DNA of 64,000 nucleotides from Streptomyces canus (GTDB taxonomy: Bacteria > Actinomycetota > Actinomycetes > Streptomycetales > Streptomycetaceae). Made by a program: the position numbers and the translations under genes. The first letter of the stretch is position 1; the number at the start of each line of letters is the position of its first letter. The stretch is taken from positions 7,678,001 through 7,742,000 of the forward strand of contig NZ_JAUSYQ010000002.1 in NCBI RefSeq assembly GCF_030816965.1. The letters run 5' to 3'. Shown piece by piece: positions 1-8,527 of this stretch. The notes below the pieces were generated by a model. That model was given only the letters and a program-made list of their open reading frames with translations, was not told the origin of the DNA and made no database searches.

Positions 1-176
1 CCGGAGCAGGCCGTGCGCTGAGCCTCCTGCCACTCGCAGACCGGGCACAGGGTGATCCCCTTGTACGACTCCGGATACTCCGTCGGATTCCGGCACAGCA
101 CGCACTCCGCGTACGGCGGTCCGTCGGCGACCGGAGGCTTCGGCACGTTGCCGATGGTGCAGTGGTCCTCGCTCAT
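1..176 (-). CDS. Small zinc-ribbon-like protein (3' end outside window)
   Basis: The frame opens at an ATG at 176 and runs leftward off the window; 58 complete codons are visible. The peptide has two CxxC pairs (Cys25/Cys28 and Cys44/Cys47) plus Cys6 and Cys57, a pattern that suggests a zinc ribbon. Codon use has the high GC3 expected of a real gene. It lies just upstream of the deacetylase gene on the same chromosome arm but reads away from it. No function is recognised; a small metal-binding conserved Streptomyces protein is the most I can say. Confidence 0.6.
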   Translation of the reverse strand, partial: MSEDHCTIGNVPKPPVADGPPYAECVLCRNPTEYPESYKGITLCPVCEWQEAQRTACS

Positions 177-185
177 ATCTCCAGC

Positions 186-1007
186 CTAGGACCCGATCAA
201 CTCGGACACCTTCACGAACCGGAACCCCCGCTCACGCAGCTCCGGCACCACCGCCCGCACCACCCGCTCCGTCGTCGGCGCGGCACTGCGCGTGCAGTGC
301 ATGACGACGACCGACCCCGGCCGCACCCCGTCCAGCACCTGTCGGGTCACAGCCTCCGCGTCCGTCGCGAACGCGTCCCCGCTCACCACATCCCACTGGA
401 CGGCGGTCACGCCGACCGGGGCCAGCGCCTTCAGCGCCCGCCGGTCGTAGCACCCGCCGGGAAAACGGAAGTACGGCCTCGCGTCCGGCACCCCCGCCCT
501 CCCGAACGCCGCGTACGCCCGCTCCACATCCGCCCGCATCCGGTCACCGGAGACCCTCGGCAGCCCGTAACAGTCGTCGGTGAAGGCGTAGTGGCTGTAG
601 GAGTGGTTGGCGACCTCGAAGAGCGGGTCCCGCCCGATGGAGCGTGCCTGCTCCGGATACTGCTCGGCCCACCGCCCGGTCATGAACACGGTGGCCGGCA
701 CCTTCAGTGCCCGCAGGGCCGCGATCAGCCCCGGGTTGTCGAAGTGCTCGCCGGCTGCCGCCCGCGTCCCCTGGTCCGCCGTCATGTCGGCGTCGAAGGT
801 GAGCGCGACGGTCCTGCCGTGCCTGCGCGACCCGTTCTTGAAGACGGGGGTCAGTCCGCCGGGCCCGGGGGCGAGAGTGGGGGGCGCGGAAGGAGCCGTA
901 GGGGCCGCGGAAGATGCCGGGCGGACGGGTTGCGGCGTGGCCGCGCAGGCGGTGAGGGCGGCGCTGAGGGCACAGGCGGCGGTGACTCGTCGTACAAGAG
1001 TGATCAC
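186..1007 (-). CDS. Polysaccharide deacetylase, NodB-type lipoprotein
   Basis: A 273 aa carbohydrate esterase family 4 (NodB) protein that removes acetyl groups from cell-wall or extracellular polysaccharide, probably N-acetyl groups. A lipobox LTAC ends at Cys21, so it is probably a lipoprotein on the outer face of the membrane. A Pro/Ala linker follows. Motif 1 is TFDAD (catalytic and metal Asp72, Asp74), motif 2 is HSYSH with metal His135 and His139, motif 3 is RFPGGCYD, and a late VMHC matches the last NodB motif. The start is GTG at 1007. No Shine-Dalgarno is evident and an AT-rich inverted repeat sits immediately upstream. It stands alone between unrelated genes. Substrate is not predictable. 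Confidence 0.9.
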   Translation of the reverse strand: MITLVRRVTAACALSAALTACAATPQPVRPASSAAPTAPSAPPTLAPGPGGLTPVFKNGSRRHGRTVALTFDADMTADQGTRAAAGEHFDNPGLIAALRALKVPATVFMTGRWAEQYPEQARSIGRDPLFEVANHSYSHYAFTDDCYGLPRVSGDRMRADVERAYAAFGRAGVPDARPYFRFPGGCYDRRALKALAPVGVTAVQWDVVSGDAFATDAEAVTRQVLDGVRPGSVVVMHCTRSAAPTTERVVRAVVPELRERGFRFVKVSELIGS

Positions 1008-1014
1008 CGTATGA

Positions 1015-1037
1015 AAATAGGGCGAACTGTCCTATTT
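1015..1037. promoter_or_regulatory. AT-rich inverted repeat before the deacetylase
   Basis: AAATAGG and CCTATTT form perfect 7-bp arms around a 9-bp spacer. The repeat lies 8 bp upstream of the GTG start at 1007, inside the expected promoter. AT-rich sequence is rare in this GC-rich DNA, so an operator is plausible. No specific regulator family is recognised. Confidence 0.35.
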
Positions 1038-1067
1038 ACCTCTCATCTCGGCCGCAACGTCACCCGC

Positions 1068-2585
1068 TCAGATGTCCCGCCGCTCCAGCGGCTTGGTCGC
1101 CGGCCCCTGGATCACCTTGCCGTTCGTGTCGAAGCGGGAGCCGTGGCAGGGGCATTCCCAGGCGTCCTCGGCACCGTTGAAGGAGACCAGGCAGCCGAGG
1201 TGGGTGCAGCGCGGGGAGACGGCGTGCAGGGTGCCCTCGTCGTCGCGGTACACCGCGAGACGGTCGCCGTTCACCCGGACGACCGCGCCCTCGCCGGGCG
1301 GGAGGGACTCCAGCGGAGGTGCGGGACGCAGCCGGTCGCCGACGAAGTGGCGGGCCACCTGTGCCTGGGTCTTGAGGAAGGACGGGGCCTCGCGGACCGT
1401 CGAGCGCAGGCGGCGCGGGTCGTACAGGTCGCTCCACGCGCACTTCTCGCCGGTGATCTGGGCCGTGAGCAGGAGGCCCGCCATGATTCCGCCGCTCATG
1501 CCCCAGCCGCCGAAGCCGGTGGCGACGTAGGTGTGCTTGGCGCCCGGGTGCAGGGGGCCGACGAGCGGCACGGTGTCGGTGGGGTCGTTGTCCTGGGTGG
1601 CCCAGGCGTGGGTGAGGTCCACGTCGGGGAAGTGCCGGGAAGCCCAGGCACCAAGGTGGTCGAAACGGCTCCGGGTGTCGCCGGTGCCGGGCGTGAAGTG
1701 CTCGCCGGTGACGATGAGCAGGCGCCGGTCGGCGTCCCAGGGAGCCGTACGGACCGAGCGGGTGCCCTCCTCCGGCGTGATGTACATACCGTCCGGATCC
1801 CGTTCCCGCTCGATCGTCCCGGCGACGACCAGCTCGCGGCGCGGGGAGAGCCGGGTGAACAGGAGGGCACGGTCGAAGATCGGGTAGTGGGTGGCGACCA
1901 CGACGTCCCGTGCCGTCACCGTCGCCCCCGTGTCGGTGGTCAGGCGGCACGGCTCGCCCTCGTCGAGGCCGACGACGGCCGTGTGCTCGTGGACGGCCGC
2001 ACCGGAGGCGACGAGGTCCTCGGCCAGGGCCAGCAGGTACTTGCGTGGATGGAACTGGGCCTGCCCGGTCACCCGCACCGCGCCCGCCACGGGGAACGGC
2101 AGCCCGGTCTCCGTCACGAACGAAGCCGGCAGCCCCGCCTCCCGGGCGGCCGCCGCCTCGGCCCGCAGCTCGTCGACGCGGCTCGGGTCACGGACGTAGG
2201 TGTAGGCGCTGCGCTGTTCCCAGTCGCAGTCGACGCCCAGCTCGTCCGCGATCCCGGCGGCCCGCTCGATCGCCTCGCTCTGCGAGCGGGCGTACAGCCG
2301 GGCGCCCTCGGGGCCGCGGGTGCGGCGCAGCTTGTCGTAGATCAGGGTGTGCAGGGCGGTCAGCTTGGCGGTGGTGTGCCCGGTGACCCCCGCGGCCACC
2401 TGTCCGGCCTCCAGGACCGCCACCCGGCGCCCGGCCCGCGTCAGTTCCCACGCCGTGCTCAGCCCGGCGATGCCGGCGCCGATGACGGCCACGTCGACGT
2501 CGAGGTCCTCGGTCAGTGGCGGCTGGGGTCCGCCGGGTGCCGTCTCCAGCCAGTACGAGCCCTTGACGTGCCGGTTCTCGGTCAT
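1068..2585 (-). CDS. FAD-dependent oxidoreductase with C-terminal Rieske domain
   Basis: A 505 aa protein. The N-terminal DadA/GlpO-type FAD domain opens with the dinucleotide-binding pattern GAGIAGLS near residue 36. The last ~90 residues are a Rieske [2Fe-2S] domain: Cys460-x-His462 and Cys478-x-x-His481 are the cluster ligands, and Cys465 and Cys480 could form the stabilising disulfide. No signal peptide is seen, so it should be cytoplasmic and oxidise an amino acid or amine with an internal iron-sulfur relay. This FAD-Rieske arrangement is common in actinobacteria, but its substrate is unknown to me. It is followed 21 bp downstream by the PPK2 gene stop region, with no obvious operon partner. 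Confidence 0.9.
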   Translation of the reverse strand: MTENRHVKGSYWLETAPGGPQPPLTEDLDVDVAVIGAGIAGLSTAWELTRAGRRVAVLEAGQVAAGVTGHTTAKLTALHTLIYDKLRRTRGPEGARLYARSQSEAIERAAGIADELGVDCDWEQRSAYTYVRDPSRVDELRAEAAAAREAGLPASFVTETGLPFPVAGAVRVTGQAQFHPRKYLLALAEDLVASGAAVHEHTAVVGLDEGEPCRLTTDTGATVTARDVVVATHYPIFDRALLFTRLSPRRELVVAGTIERERDPDGMYITPEEGTRSVRTAPWDADRRLLIVTGEHFTPGTGDTRSRFDHLGAWASRHFPDVDLTHAWATQDNDPTDTVPLVGPLHPGAKHTYVATGFGGWGMSGGIMAGLLLTAQITGEKCAWSDLYDPRRLRSTVREAPSFLKTQAQVARHFVGDRLRPAPPLESLPPGEGAVVRVNGDRLAVYRDDEGTLHAVSPRCTHLGCLVSFNGAEDAWECPCHGSRFDTNGKVIQGPATKPLERRDI

Positions 2586-2606
2586 GCGCCCCGAGTACCC
2601 CGGTAT

Positions 2607-3503
2607 TCACTGTTCGAGCAGCCGCCTGCGGGCTTCCTCCACGTCGAAGTCCGCCTTCGGGTAGCGCGGGTCCAGATCCGACAGGTGTTCGAGGAGAAGT
2701 CGGCTGACCGCCCAGTTGCGGTACCACTTGCGGTCGGCGGGGACCAGGTACCACGGGGCGCGCGGTGTCGAGCAGCGCTCCAGTGCCAACTCGTACGCCT
2801 GCTGGTAGGCGGGCCACAGGGCGCGGTCGTCGATGTCCGAGACGTTGAACTTCCAGTGCTTGTCCGGGCGGTCGAGGCGCTTGAGCAGGCGGTCGCGCTG
2901 TTCGTCGTACGAGATGTGCAGGAAGCACTTGATCACGGTGACGCCGTCGCCGGCGAGGGACTTCTCGAAGCGGTTGATCTCGTCGTAGCGGCGCTCGATC
3001 TCGGCGGCCGGGGCGAGGGCACGGACGCGGGCGACGAGGACGTCCTCGTAGTGCGAGCGGTCGAAGATGCCCAGCTCACCGGCTTGCGGGAGGGCCCTTT
3101 TGATGCGCCAGAGAAAGGGGTGCCGGAGTTCCTTGGGCGTGGGTGCCTTGAAGGCGTGGATGCGGCACCCGGACGGGTTGAACAGACCGATGACGTGCTT
3201 GACCGTGCCGCCCTTGCCGCTGGTGTCCATGCCCTGGAGCACCAGCAGGACCCGGCGCCGGTCGCCGGCCGTGCTCGCCGCCCACAGGCGTTCCTGAAGG
3301 TCGGCGAGCGGGGTGGCCAGATCGGTCATCGCGGCCAGGCCCGCCTGCTTGTCGCGGGGGCCGGCCGGGATCTCCCGGCTGTCGTGGGCGGCGAGGTCCA
3401 TCGGCTTGCCGCCGGGTACCCGCAGCAGCTCGCGCAGGGCGAGGTCGTCGCCGGCCGTGGGGCCCTTCTTCGTCGTGCGGCCCTTCGAGTCCTTCTTCGA
3501 CAT
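2607..3503 (-). CDS. ppk2: Polyphosphate kinase 2 family protein
   Basis: A 298 aa PPK2-type enzyme, which transfers phosphate between polyphosphate and nucleotides. The Walker A loop GMDTSGKGG lies near residues 91-99, followed by the family motif DRSHYEDVL and a lysine/arginine-rich lid. The start chosen is ATG at 3503, preceded by GAAAGGG. The frame stays open far upstream, but that extension only overlaps phoX in another frame. The first ~25 residues are basic and probably flexible. The gene follows phoX across a strong hairpin, giving a phosphate-metabolism pair. PPK2 classes I and III cannot be told apart here by eye. Confidence 0.92.
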   Translation of the reverse strand: MSKKDSKGRTTKKGPTAGDDLALRELLRVPGGKPMDLAAHDSREIPAGPRDKQAGLAAMTDLATPLADLQERLWAASTAGDRRRVLLVLQGMDTSGKGGTVKHVIGLFNPSGCRIHAFKAPTPKELRHPFLWRIKRALPQAGELGIFDRSHYEDVLVARVRALAPAAEIERRYDEINRFEKSLAGDGVTVIKCFLHISYDEQRDRLLKRLDRPDKHWKFNVSDIDDRALWPAYQQAYELALERCSTPRAPWYLVPADRKWYRNWAVSRLLLEHLSDLDPRYPKADFDVEEARRRLLEQ

Positions 3504-3526
3504 GGGGCACCCTTTCCGGTCCGGGT

Positions 3527-3557
3527 CCGGCCCCTCGATCCTGCGCCGAGGGGCCGG
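3527..3557 (-). terminator. Hairpin between phoX and ppk2
   Basis: CCGGCCCCTCG (3527-3537) and CGAGGGGCCGG (3547-3557) form perfect 11-bp arms around a 9-nt loop, directly after the phoX stop. No U-tract is present, as is usual for Streptomyces terminators. Confidence 0.6.
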
Positions 3558-3583
3558 GGCGCGCCAGCCGTCGTGCGGGGCGG

Positions 3584-4951
3584 CTACCGGCGCCAGGGGC
3601 CCGTCACCGCGAAGGTCGTCCCGGGCGTGTAGCAGTTGACGTACATCGTCTGCCCGTCGGGGGAGAAGGTGACGCCCGCGAACTCGCCCCACTCCGGCGC
3701 CTCGGGTGTGCCGATGTTCTGCCGGCCGCGGGCCATGGCGTACACCTCGCCCTGCCGCGTCACGCCGAAGACGTGCTGGGCGCCGTTGCCGTCCTCGCAC
3801 ACCATCAGACCGCCGCTGGGCGCGAGGCAGATGTTGTCCGGGGACTCGCCGGGCAGCTGGACGTCGGTGTCCGGACCGAAGACGATCACCAGGGTCAGCC
3901 GACGCGCCGAGGGGTCGTAGCGCCAGATCTGCCCGAAGTGGTCGGCGGCCGAACCCTCGGCGCTGTGCGCGAACGACGAGACGAAGTAGACGCTCTTCCC
4001 GCCCCAGTAGCAGCCCTCCAGTTTCTGGGCATGGGTGATGCCCTTCGGGCCGAAGTCCTGGAGCCGGACGGGCGTTTCGGTGGCCAGCGGGTCCGGTACG
4101 TCGACCCACTCGATGCCCTCGAAGCAGGCGCCGGTCTCCTGCACCACGGACAGGTCCGGCACCCCGGGCACCCGCATCGCCTGGAGCCGGCCGCCCGCGC
4201 GCAGTGAACCGAGGCCGCCTTCGGGCCTGTTGGGCAGGAAGCGGTAGAAGAGGCCGAAGGGTTTGAGGAAGGCGTCCTCGGTCTCGTAGACGATGCCGCG
4301 TTTCGGGTCGATCGCGATGGCCTCGTGCTGGAAGCGGCCCATCGCGGTCAGCGGTACGGCCCCGGAGCGGTGCGGGTCGACCGGGTCGACCTCGAAGATG
4401 AAGCCGTGGTCCTTGGTGTAGCCGTTGGTGCCGGCCTTGTCCTCGGTCTCCTCGCAAGTCAGCCAGGTGCCCCAAGGGGTGGGCCCGCCCGCGCAGTTGA
4501 CGGCGGTGCCGGCGATGGCGACCCGCTCCGACAGCACGTTGTTGCGGGAGTCCAGCGTGAGGGCGGTACAGCCGCCCTTGCCCGCCGGGTCGTAGGTGAG
4601 GCCCTCGACGGTGGGGACGGCGATGGCCGCGGTGGGGCGGTTCTCGTGGTTGCGGACCAGGTGGACGCGACCGTGTCTGCCGGGCAGCGCGGTCATGCCG
4701 TCGTGGTTCGAGGGGACCTTGCCCTCGCCGGAGCGGAGCTGGTCGCCCTCGCGGGACAGGACCTTGTAGCGGAAGCCCTTCGGCAGGTCCAGCAGGCCCT
4801 TCGGGTCGGGGACGAGGGGGCCGTAACCGGTGTGGCCGAGGGACTGGGCGGCGGCGGTGCCGGCGAAGAGTTCGGAGAGGGCGCCGGTGAAGGCGATGCC
4901 CACGCCCAAGGCGCCGGAGCGGGCCAGGACCTGACGTCGTGTTGCGGACAT
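3584..4951 (-). CDS. phoX: PhoX-family (DUF839) Tat-exported phosphatase
   Basis: A 455 aa protein of the PhoX/DUF839 family, calcium- and iron-dependent secreted phosphatases that release phosphate from organic esters. The N-terminus is a Tat signal (TRRQV core, hydrophobic stretch, cleavage near ATAAAQS). The sequence holds the repeated beta-propeller blades expected of the family, with segments such as HEAIAIDP, SPDNICLAPSG and CEDGNGAQ. The ATG at 4951 has a GGAAGG ribosome-binding site. I looked for PHO boxes (GTTCACC repeats) upstream and found none, so PhoP control is not supported by the sequence. Downstream neighbour is ppk2. Confidence 0.88.
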   Translation of the reverse strand: MSATRRQVLARSGALGVGIAFTGALSELFAGTAAAQSLGHTGYGPLVPDPKGLLDLPKGFRYKVLSREGDQLRSGEGKVPSNHDGMTALPGRHGRVHLVRNHENRPTAAIAVPTVEGLTYDPAGKGGCTALTLDSRNNVLSERVAIAGTAVNCAGGPTPWGTWLTCEETEDKAGTNGYTKDHGFIFEVDPVDPHRSGAVPLTAMGRFQHEAIAIDPKRGIVYETEDAFLKPFGLFYRFLPNRPEGGLGSLRAGGRLQAMRVPGVPDLSVVQETGACFEGIEWVDVPDPLATETPVRLQDFGPKGITHAQKLEGCYWGGKSVYFVSSFAHSAEGSAADHFGQIWRYDPSARRLTLVIVFGPDTDVQLPGESPDNICLAPSGGLMVCEDGNGAQHVFGVTRQGEVYAMARGRQNIGTPEAPEWGEFAGVTFSPDGQTMYVNCYTPGTTFAVTGPWRR

Positions 4952-5051
4952 GGCGGAGCAACCTTCCTGCTGGCGGACAGGACTGTGACGTCGCTGTGTC
5001 TATCACCTGGGTCGGCCCGCGGGAACCACGCGCGTAGCGTGTCCCCGCCCG

Positions 5052-5828
5052 TCATGTGCCGGTCGGGTGCTCCTGCGCCCTCTCCAGGAAGCGGAGCAGC
5101 TCCACCGGGAAGGGCAGGACGAGCGTCGAGTTCTTCTCGGCGGCCACCGCCACGACCGTCTGCAGCAGCCTGAGTTGGAGTGCGGCGGGCTGCTCGGACA
5201 TCTCCTTGGCGGCCTCCGCGAGCTTCTTCGAGGCCTGGAGTTCGGCGTCGGCGTTGATGATCCGGGCCCGACGCTCACGGTCGGCCTCGGCCTGCCGGGC
5301 CATCGACCGCTTCATCGCGTCCGGCAGCGACACGTCCTTGATCTCCACGCGGTCCACCTGCACGCCCCAGCCGACGGCCGGGCTGTCGATCATCAGCTCC
5401 AGGCCCTCGTTGAGTTTCTCGCGGTTGGACAGCAGGTCGTCCAGCTCGCTCTTGCCGATGATCGAGCGGAGCGAGGTCTGGGCCATCTGGGAGACGGCGA
5501 ACTTGTAGTCCTCGACCTTGACCAGGGCGTTGGCGGCGTCGACGACGCGGAAGTAGACGACCGCGTCCACGCGCACCGTCACGTTGTCCCGGGTGATGCC
5601 CTCCTGGGCCGGCACCGGCATCGTGACGATCTGCATGTTCACCTTGTGCAGCCGGTCCACGAACGGCACGATCACCGTGAACCCGGGCTCGCGCACCTCA
5701 CCCGCGAGCTGCCCGAGGCGGAAGACCACCCCGCGCTCGTACTGCTTGACGACCCGGGCCGCCGCCGTGAGGTAGACGAACCCCGCGGCACCGGCCGCCA
5801 CGGCCGCCGTCACCAGTTCCTGGAGCAT
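5052..5828 (-). CDS. SPFH/band-7 domain membrane protein (slipin/stomatin-like)
   Basis: A 258 aa protein with one N-terminal membrane segment (residues ~2-22) followed by the SPFH domain. Recognisable blocks are VVKQYERGVVFRLG, the central VRVDAVVYFRV and a coiled-coil C-terminal part rich in Ala, Glu and Lys. Such proteins form oligomeric membrane scaffolds and often recruit proteases. I chose the ATG at 5828 because GAGGAGG lies 6 nt upstream; a longer frame to 5900 lacks a ribosome-binding site. No NfeD partner is adjacent, so its client is unknown. Confidence 0.88.
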   Translation of the reverse strand: MLQELVTAAVAAGAAGFVYLTAAARVVKQYERGVVFRLGQLAGEVREPGFTVIVPFVDRLHKVNMQIVTMPVPAQEGITRDNVTVRVDAVVYFRVVDAANALVKVEDYKFAVSQMAQTSLRSIIGKSELDDLLSNREKLNEGLELMIDSPAVGWGVQVDRVEIKDVSLPDAMKRSMARQAEADRERRARIINADAELQASKKLAEAAKEMSEQPAALQLRLLQTVVAVAAEKNSTLVLPFPVELLRFLERAQEHPTGT

Positions 5829-5882
5829 TCCGACCTCCTCGTCCAGAGGTCCGTATGTCTGCTCCTGCAACGATATGCCCGG

Positions 5883-5920
5883 TGCCTGGTCGGGGGCCAC
5901 GATCGGCCCCGGACCAGGCA
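5883..5920 (-). terminator. Strong hairpin after the SulP gene
   Basis: TGCCTGGTC (5883-5891) pairs with GACCAGGCA (5912-5920), and the inner GGGGCC/GGCCCC bases extend the stem to about 16 bp with a short loop. It starts 8 bp beyond the SulP stop codon and ends the minus-strand carbonic anhydrase-SulP transcript. Confidence 0.65.
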
Positions 5921-5927
5921 GGGAGTG

Positions 5928-7409
5928 CTACGGAGCGGTGGCCTTCACCGGCTCGGGCTCGGTGACCCGGACCGGTTCGGTGCCGACCGCGCTGTGCCGC
6001 TCGGCCCAGTTTTCCAGCGCCGTACCGCAGGCGTGGTCCAGGTGGTGCAGACCGGTCAGGTCCAGCTCCACGGGCCGGTCCTGGGGCAGCGACTCCAGGC
6101 TGTCGAGGATCTTCGGCAGCCGCAGGAAGGTGGCGTTGCCCGACAGATGGGCCTGGATGGGGCCCGCGCCCTTGTCGACGATCTCCAGCTTGAGGTGCGA
6201 GGCCTCCCAGGCGGTCTTGACGACCGACAGGGCCAGACCGATCAGCACGCCCTCGAACATGTTCACCGCGACGATCGAGACGGCCGTGACCACCAGGATC
6301 AGCGCCTCACCGCGGTGGCCCCGCCACAGCGACACGATCTCCCGGAAGGGGATCAGCTTGAAGCCCGCGTGGACCAGGATGCCGGCGAGCGCGGGCAGCG
6401 GGATCAGCGCCAGCGTCGAGGGCAGCAGGGCCGCGAACAGCAGGAGCCACACGCCGTGCATGACCCGGGAGGCCTTGGTCTTCGCGCCCGCCTGGACGTT
6501 GGCCGAACTGCGCACGATGACCGCGGTCATGGGCAGGGCGCCGAGCGCGCCGCAGACCGCGTTGCCCGCGCCCTGGGCCATGAGCTCCTTGTCGTACTCG
6601 GTGCGCGGGCCGTCGTGCAGCCGGTCCACCGCGGCGGCGCTGAACAGGCTCTCGGCGGAGGCGATCAGGGTGAAGGCGATGATCGTGCCGAAGATGGCGG
6701 GGTTGGCGAGTTCGCCGAAGGCGTCCATGCCGGGCGGCTGGACGGAGGCCAGCAGGCCGTTCACCTCGACGGTGGCGATCGACAGGCCGAAGACCTGGGT
6801 GACCAGGGTGGCCAGCAGGACCGCGGCGAGCGCGCCCGGCACCGTCTGCGCCTTCTTGGGCAGCTTCTTCCACAGGACGAGCACCGCGATGGTGCCCGCG
6901 CCGACGGCGAGCGAGGCGAGTGCCGTGGTGCTGCCGAGCACGTCGGCGACGGCGCCGGGCAGGCCCAGGATCTTGTCGAGTCCGGAGGCGGGCGCCTTCA
7001 GACCGGCCGCCGAGTACAGCTGGCCCGCGATGATCACGAGACCGATACCGGCCAGCATGCCCTCGACGACCGAGACGGATATCGCCCGGAACCAGCGCCC
7101 CAGCTTCAGGGCGCCCATGACGAGCTGGATCAGTCCGGCGGCCAGCACGATGACACCGAGCGCGGGCAGCCCGAACTCGTTCACCGCCTCGAAGACGAGC
7201 ACGGTCAGACCGGCCGCGGGCCCGGAGACCTGGAGGCTGCTGCCGCGCATCAGACCGGTGACGATGCCGCCGACTATGCCGGTGATCAGGCCGAGTTCGG
7301 CCGGGACGCCGGAGGCGACGGCCACGCCCACGCAGAGCGGGAGCGCGACCAGGAAGACGACCAGGGAGGCGGCGAAGTCCTGCCGCAGGTGAGGGTATTT
7401 GGTCATCAT
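5928..7409 (-). CDS. SulP-family anion transporter with STAS domain
   Basis: A 493 aa SulP (SLC26-type) permease with about 11-12 membrane segments and a C-terminal STAS domain (roughly residues 400-493, containing LDLTGLHHLDHACG). SulP proteins carry sulfate, bicarbonate or other anions. The gene directly follows and overlaps or abuts the carbonic anhydrase gene, which favours a bicarbonate role. Start choice: tandem ATG codons at 7409/7406 lie 12 nt after GAGGG. A GTG at 7418 would give a 4-bp GTGA overlap with the upstream stop and is equally possible. Substrate is inferred from context only. Confidence 0.9.
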   Translation of the reverse strand: MMTKYPHLRQDFAASLVVFLVALPLCVGVAVASGVPAELGLITGIVGGIVTGLMRGSSLQVSGPAAGLTVLVFEAVNEFGLPALGVIVLAAGLIQLVMGALKLGRWFRAISVSVVEGMLAGIGLVIIAGQLYSAAGLKAPASGLDKILGLPGAVADVLGSTTALASLAVGAGTIAVLVLWKKLPKKAQTVPGALAAVLLATLVTQVFGLSIATVEVNGLLASVQPPGMDAFGELANPAIFGTIIAFTLIASAESLFSAAAVDRLHDGPRTEYDKELMAQGAGNAVCGALGALPMTAVIVRSSANVQAGAKTKASRVMHGVWLLLFAALLPSTLALIPLPALAGILVHAGFKLIPFREIVSLWRGHRGEALILVVTAVSIVAVNMFEGVLIGLALSVVKTAWEASHLKLEIVDKGAGPIQAHLSGNATFLRLPKILDSLESLPQDRPVELDLTGLHHLDHACGTALENWAERHSAVGTEPVRVTEPEPVKATAP

Positions 7410-7414
7410 GGCGA

Positions 7415-7993
7415 TCACAGGCCCTCGAACGCGTCGGACTCGGCGCGGTGGACGCGCACCGCGCCCGTGTGCACCTCGTAGTACCAGGCGTGCAGGGTCA
7501 GTTGTTCTTCCGCCAGCTTCTTGTCGATGAAGGGGTACGACCGCAGGCGCAGTACCTGGGCCAGGACGTGGCTCTGCACGCCCTCGGCGACGCACGGGTC
7601 CTCGGCCGCGCCCGCGGGACGCGGGGTGGCGTTCGTGAGCCAGTCGCGTACGGCCGGTACGGCGTCCAGGTCGTCGCCGCGCACCAGGGCGCCGACGGCA
7701 CCGCAGTGCGAGTGGCCGCAGACCACGATGTCGCGGACGCCCAGCACCTCCACGGCGTACTCGATGGTGGCCGCCTCGCTGGTGGGGTGCTCGGAGGCGT
7801 ACGGGGGGACGATGTTGCCCGCGGTGCGCAGCTCGAAGAGCTCGCCCGGGCGGGCGCCCGTGATCAGGGCCGGGACGACCCTGGAATCCGAGCAGGTGAT
7901 GAACAGAACCTGGGGGGACTGGCCTTCGGCCAGCTTGGCGAACTCCTCAGGGCGCTGTCCGAACGTACGGGCGTTGTCGATGAGGGGCTGCAT
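7415..7993 (-). CDS. Beta-class carbonic anhydrase
   Basis: A 192 aa beta-carbonic anhydrase that interconverts CO2 and bicarbonate in the cytoplasm. The zinc site is visible: Cys34 in CSDSR (with Asp36 and Arg38 as the catalytic dyad), then His94 and Cys97 in CGHSHCGA. The ATG at 7993 has a strong GGAGGAG ribosome-binding site 8 nt upstream; a longer frame to 8017 does not. It is first in a two-gene transcript with the SulP permease. The pairing resembles known SulP-carbonic anhydrase fusions in actinobacteria and suggests supply or uptake of bicarbonate. Confidence 0.93.
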   Translation of the reverse strand: MQPLIDNARTFGQRPEEFAKLAEGQSPQVLFITCSDSRVVPALITGARPGELFELRTAGNIVPPYASEHPTSEAATIEYAVEVLGVRDIVVCGHSHCGAVGALVRGDDLDAVPAVRDWLTNATPRPAGAAEDPCVAEGVQSHVLAQVLRLRSYPFIDKKLAEEQLTLHAWYYEVHTGAVRVHRAESDAFEGL

Positions 7994-8041
7994 GTGGTGA
8001 CTCCTCCTGGCGCGCAATGGGGACGCGTCGGGCTTACCTGG

Positions 8042-8057
8042 CGCGCCGAAAGGCGCG
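8042..8057 (-). terminator. Short hairpin downstream of the small secreted gene
   Basis: CGCGCC and GGCGCG flank a 4-nt loop about 50 bp after the stop at 8107 and about 50 bp before the carbonic anhydrase start. It could end the upstream transcript. The stem is short. Confidence 0.35.
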
Positions 8058-8106
8058 TCGGCTTACATGACAGGTGGGGGAACAGATGGGGGGAACGGTT
8101 CTGCCG

Positions 8107-8499
8107 TCAGCAGCGGAACACTTGAAGTGCCGCTGCAGCGTGGGCTGTCGAGGGTCTCGACAGGGGGAAATCGCCGGTTGCGACCCGCTCGGGCGCGGCC
8201 GCCGGCTCCTGAGCCGACAGCGGGCGCTCGGGCCCCTCGGGGGCGAAGTCGACGGCGCGGTGCCGGTCGCGGGTGCGCAGGGGACCGGTCGGGTCCCCGA
8301 GGTGGTTGCACTGGCGCTTGCCAGAGGGTTCGGCGCGTGCCGCCTTGCCGGAGAGCTTGGTTCCGGTCTGGGCTTTGGCCTTGGCCTGACGGACTGTGTG
8401 CGCGGTTGCGAATTCCTCGCTGGATGTGAAGAAGGGGAGCGCGAGAAGAGCGGCGGTGAGGACCGCCAGCACGGTCCGTACCATCGCACCTCGGAACAT
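8107..8499 (-). CDS. Small secreted protein of unknown function
   Basis: A 130 aa protein. The ATG at 8499 follows a clear GAGGGGGG ribosome-binding site. Residues ~6-22 are a hydrophobic signal segment (VRTVLAVLTAALLALPF). The rest is basic and proline-rich with only two cysteines, one in CNHLGDPTGP and one as the last residue (LQVFRC). I recall similar small proteins in other streptomycetes but no function. A promoter with an obvious palindromic operator precedes it, so expression is probably tightly controlled. Confidence 0.65.
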   Translation of the reverse strand: MFRGAMVRTVLAVLTAALLALPFFTSSEEFATAHTVRQAKAKAQTGTKLSGKAARAEPSGKRQCNHLGDPTGPLRTRDRHRAVDFAPEGPERPLSAQEPAAAPERVATGDFPLSRPSTAHAAAALQVFRC

Positions 8500-8527
8500 G
8501 CGCCCCCCTCTCGGCAGTTCACACTTC

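Noticed and set aside
162..3632. Very long plus-strand open frame opposite the deacetylase, oxidoreductase and PPK2 genes
   Set aside because: It is an antisense shadow caused by high GC; its product is Arg/Pro/Gly-rich without domains, and the minus-strand genes have clear motifs.
3504..5006. Upstream extension of the PPK2 frame to 5006
   Set aside because: The extension overlaps phoX in another frame, shows no similarity to PPK2, and a good start with ribosome-binding site exists at 3503.
4952..5051. PHO box upstream of phoX
   Set aside because: No GTTCACC-type direct repeats could be found on the appropriate strand.
5067..7481. Long plus-strand frame opposite the band-7 and SulP genes
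   Set aside because: Rich in His, Gln, Gly and Arg with no fold signals; a mirror of the true minus-strand genes.
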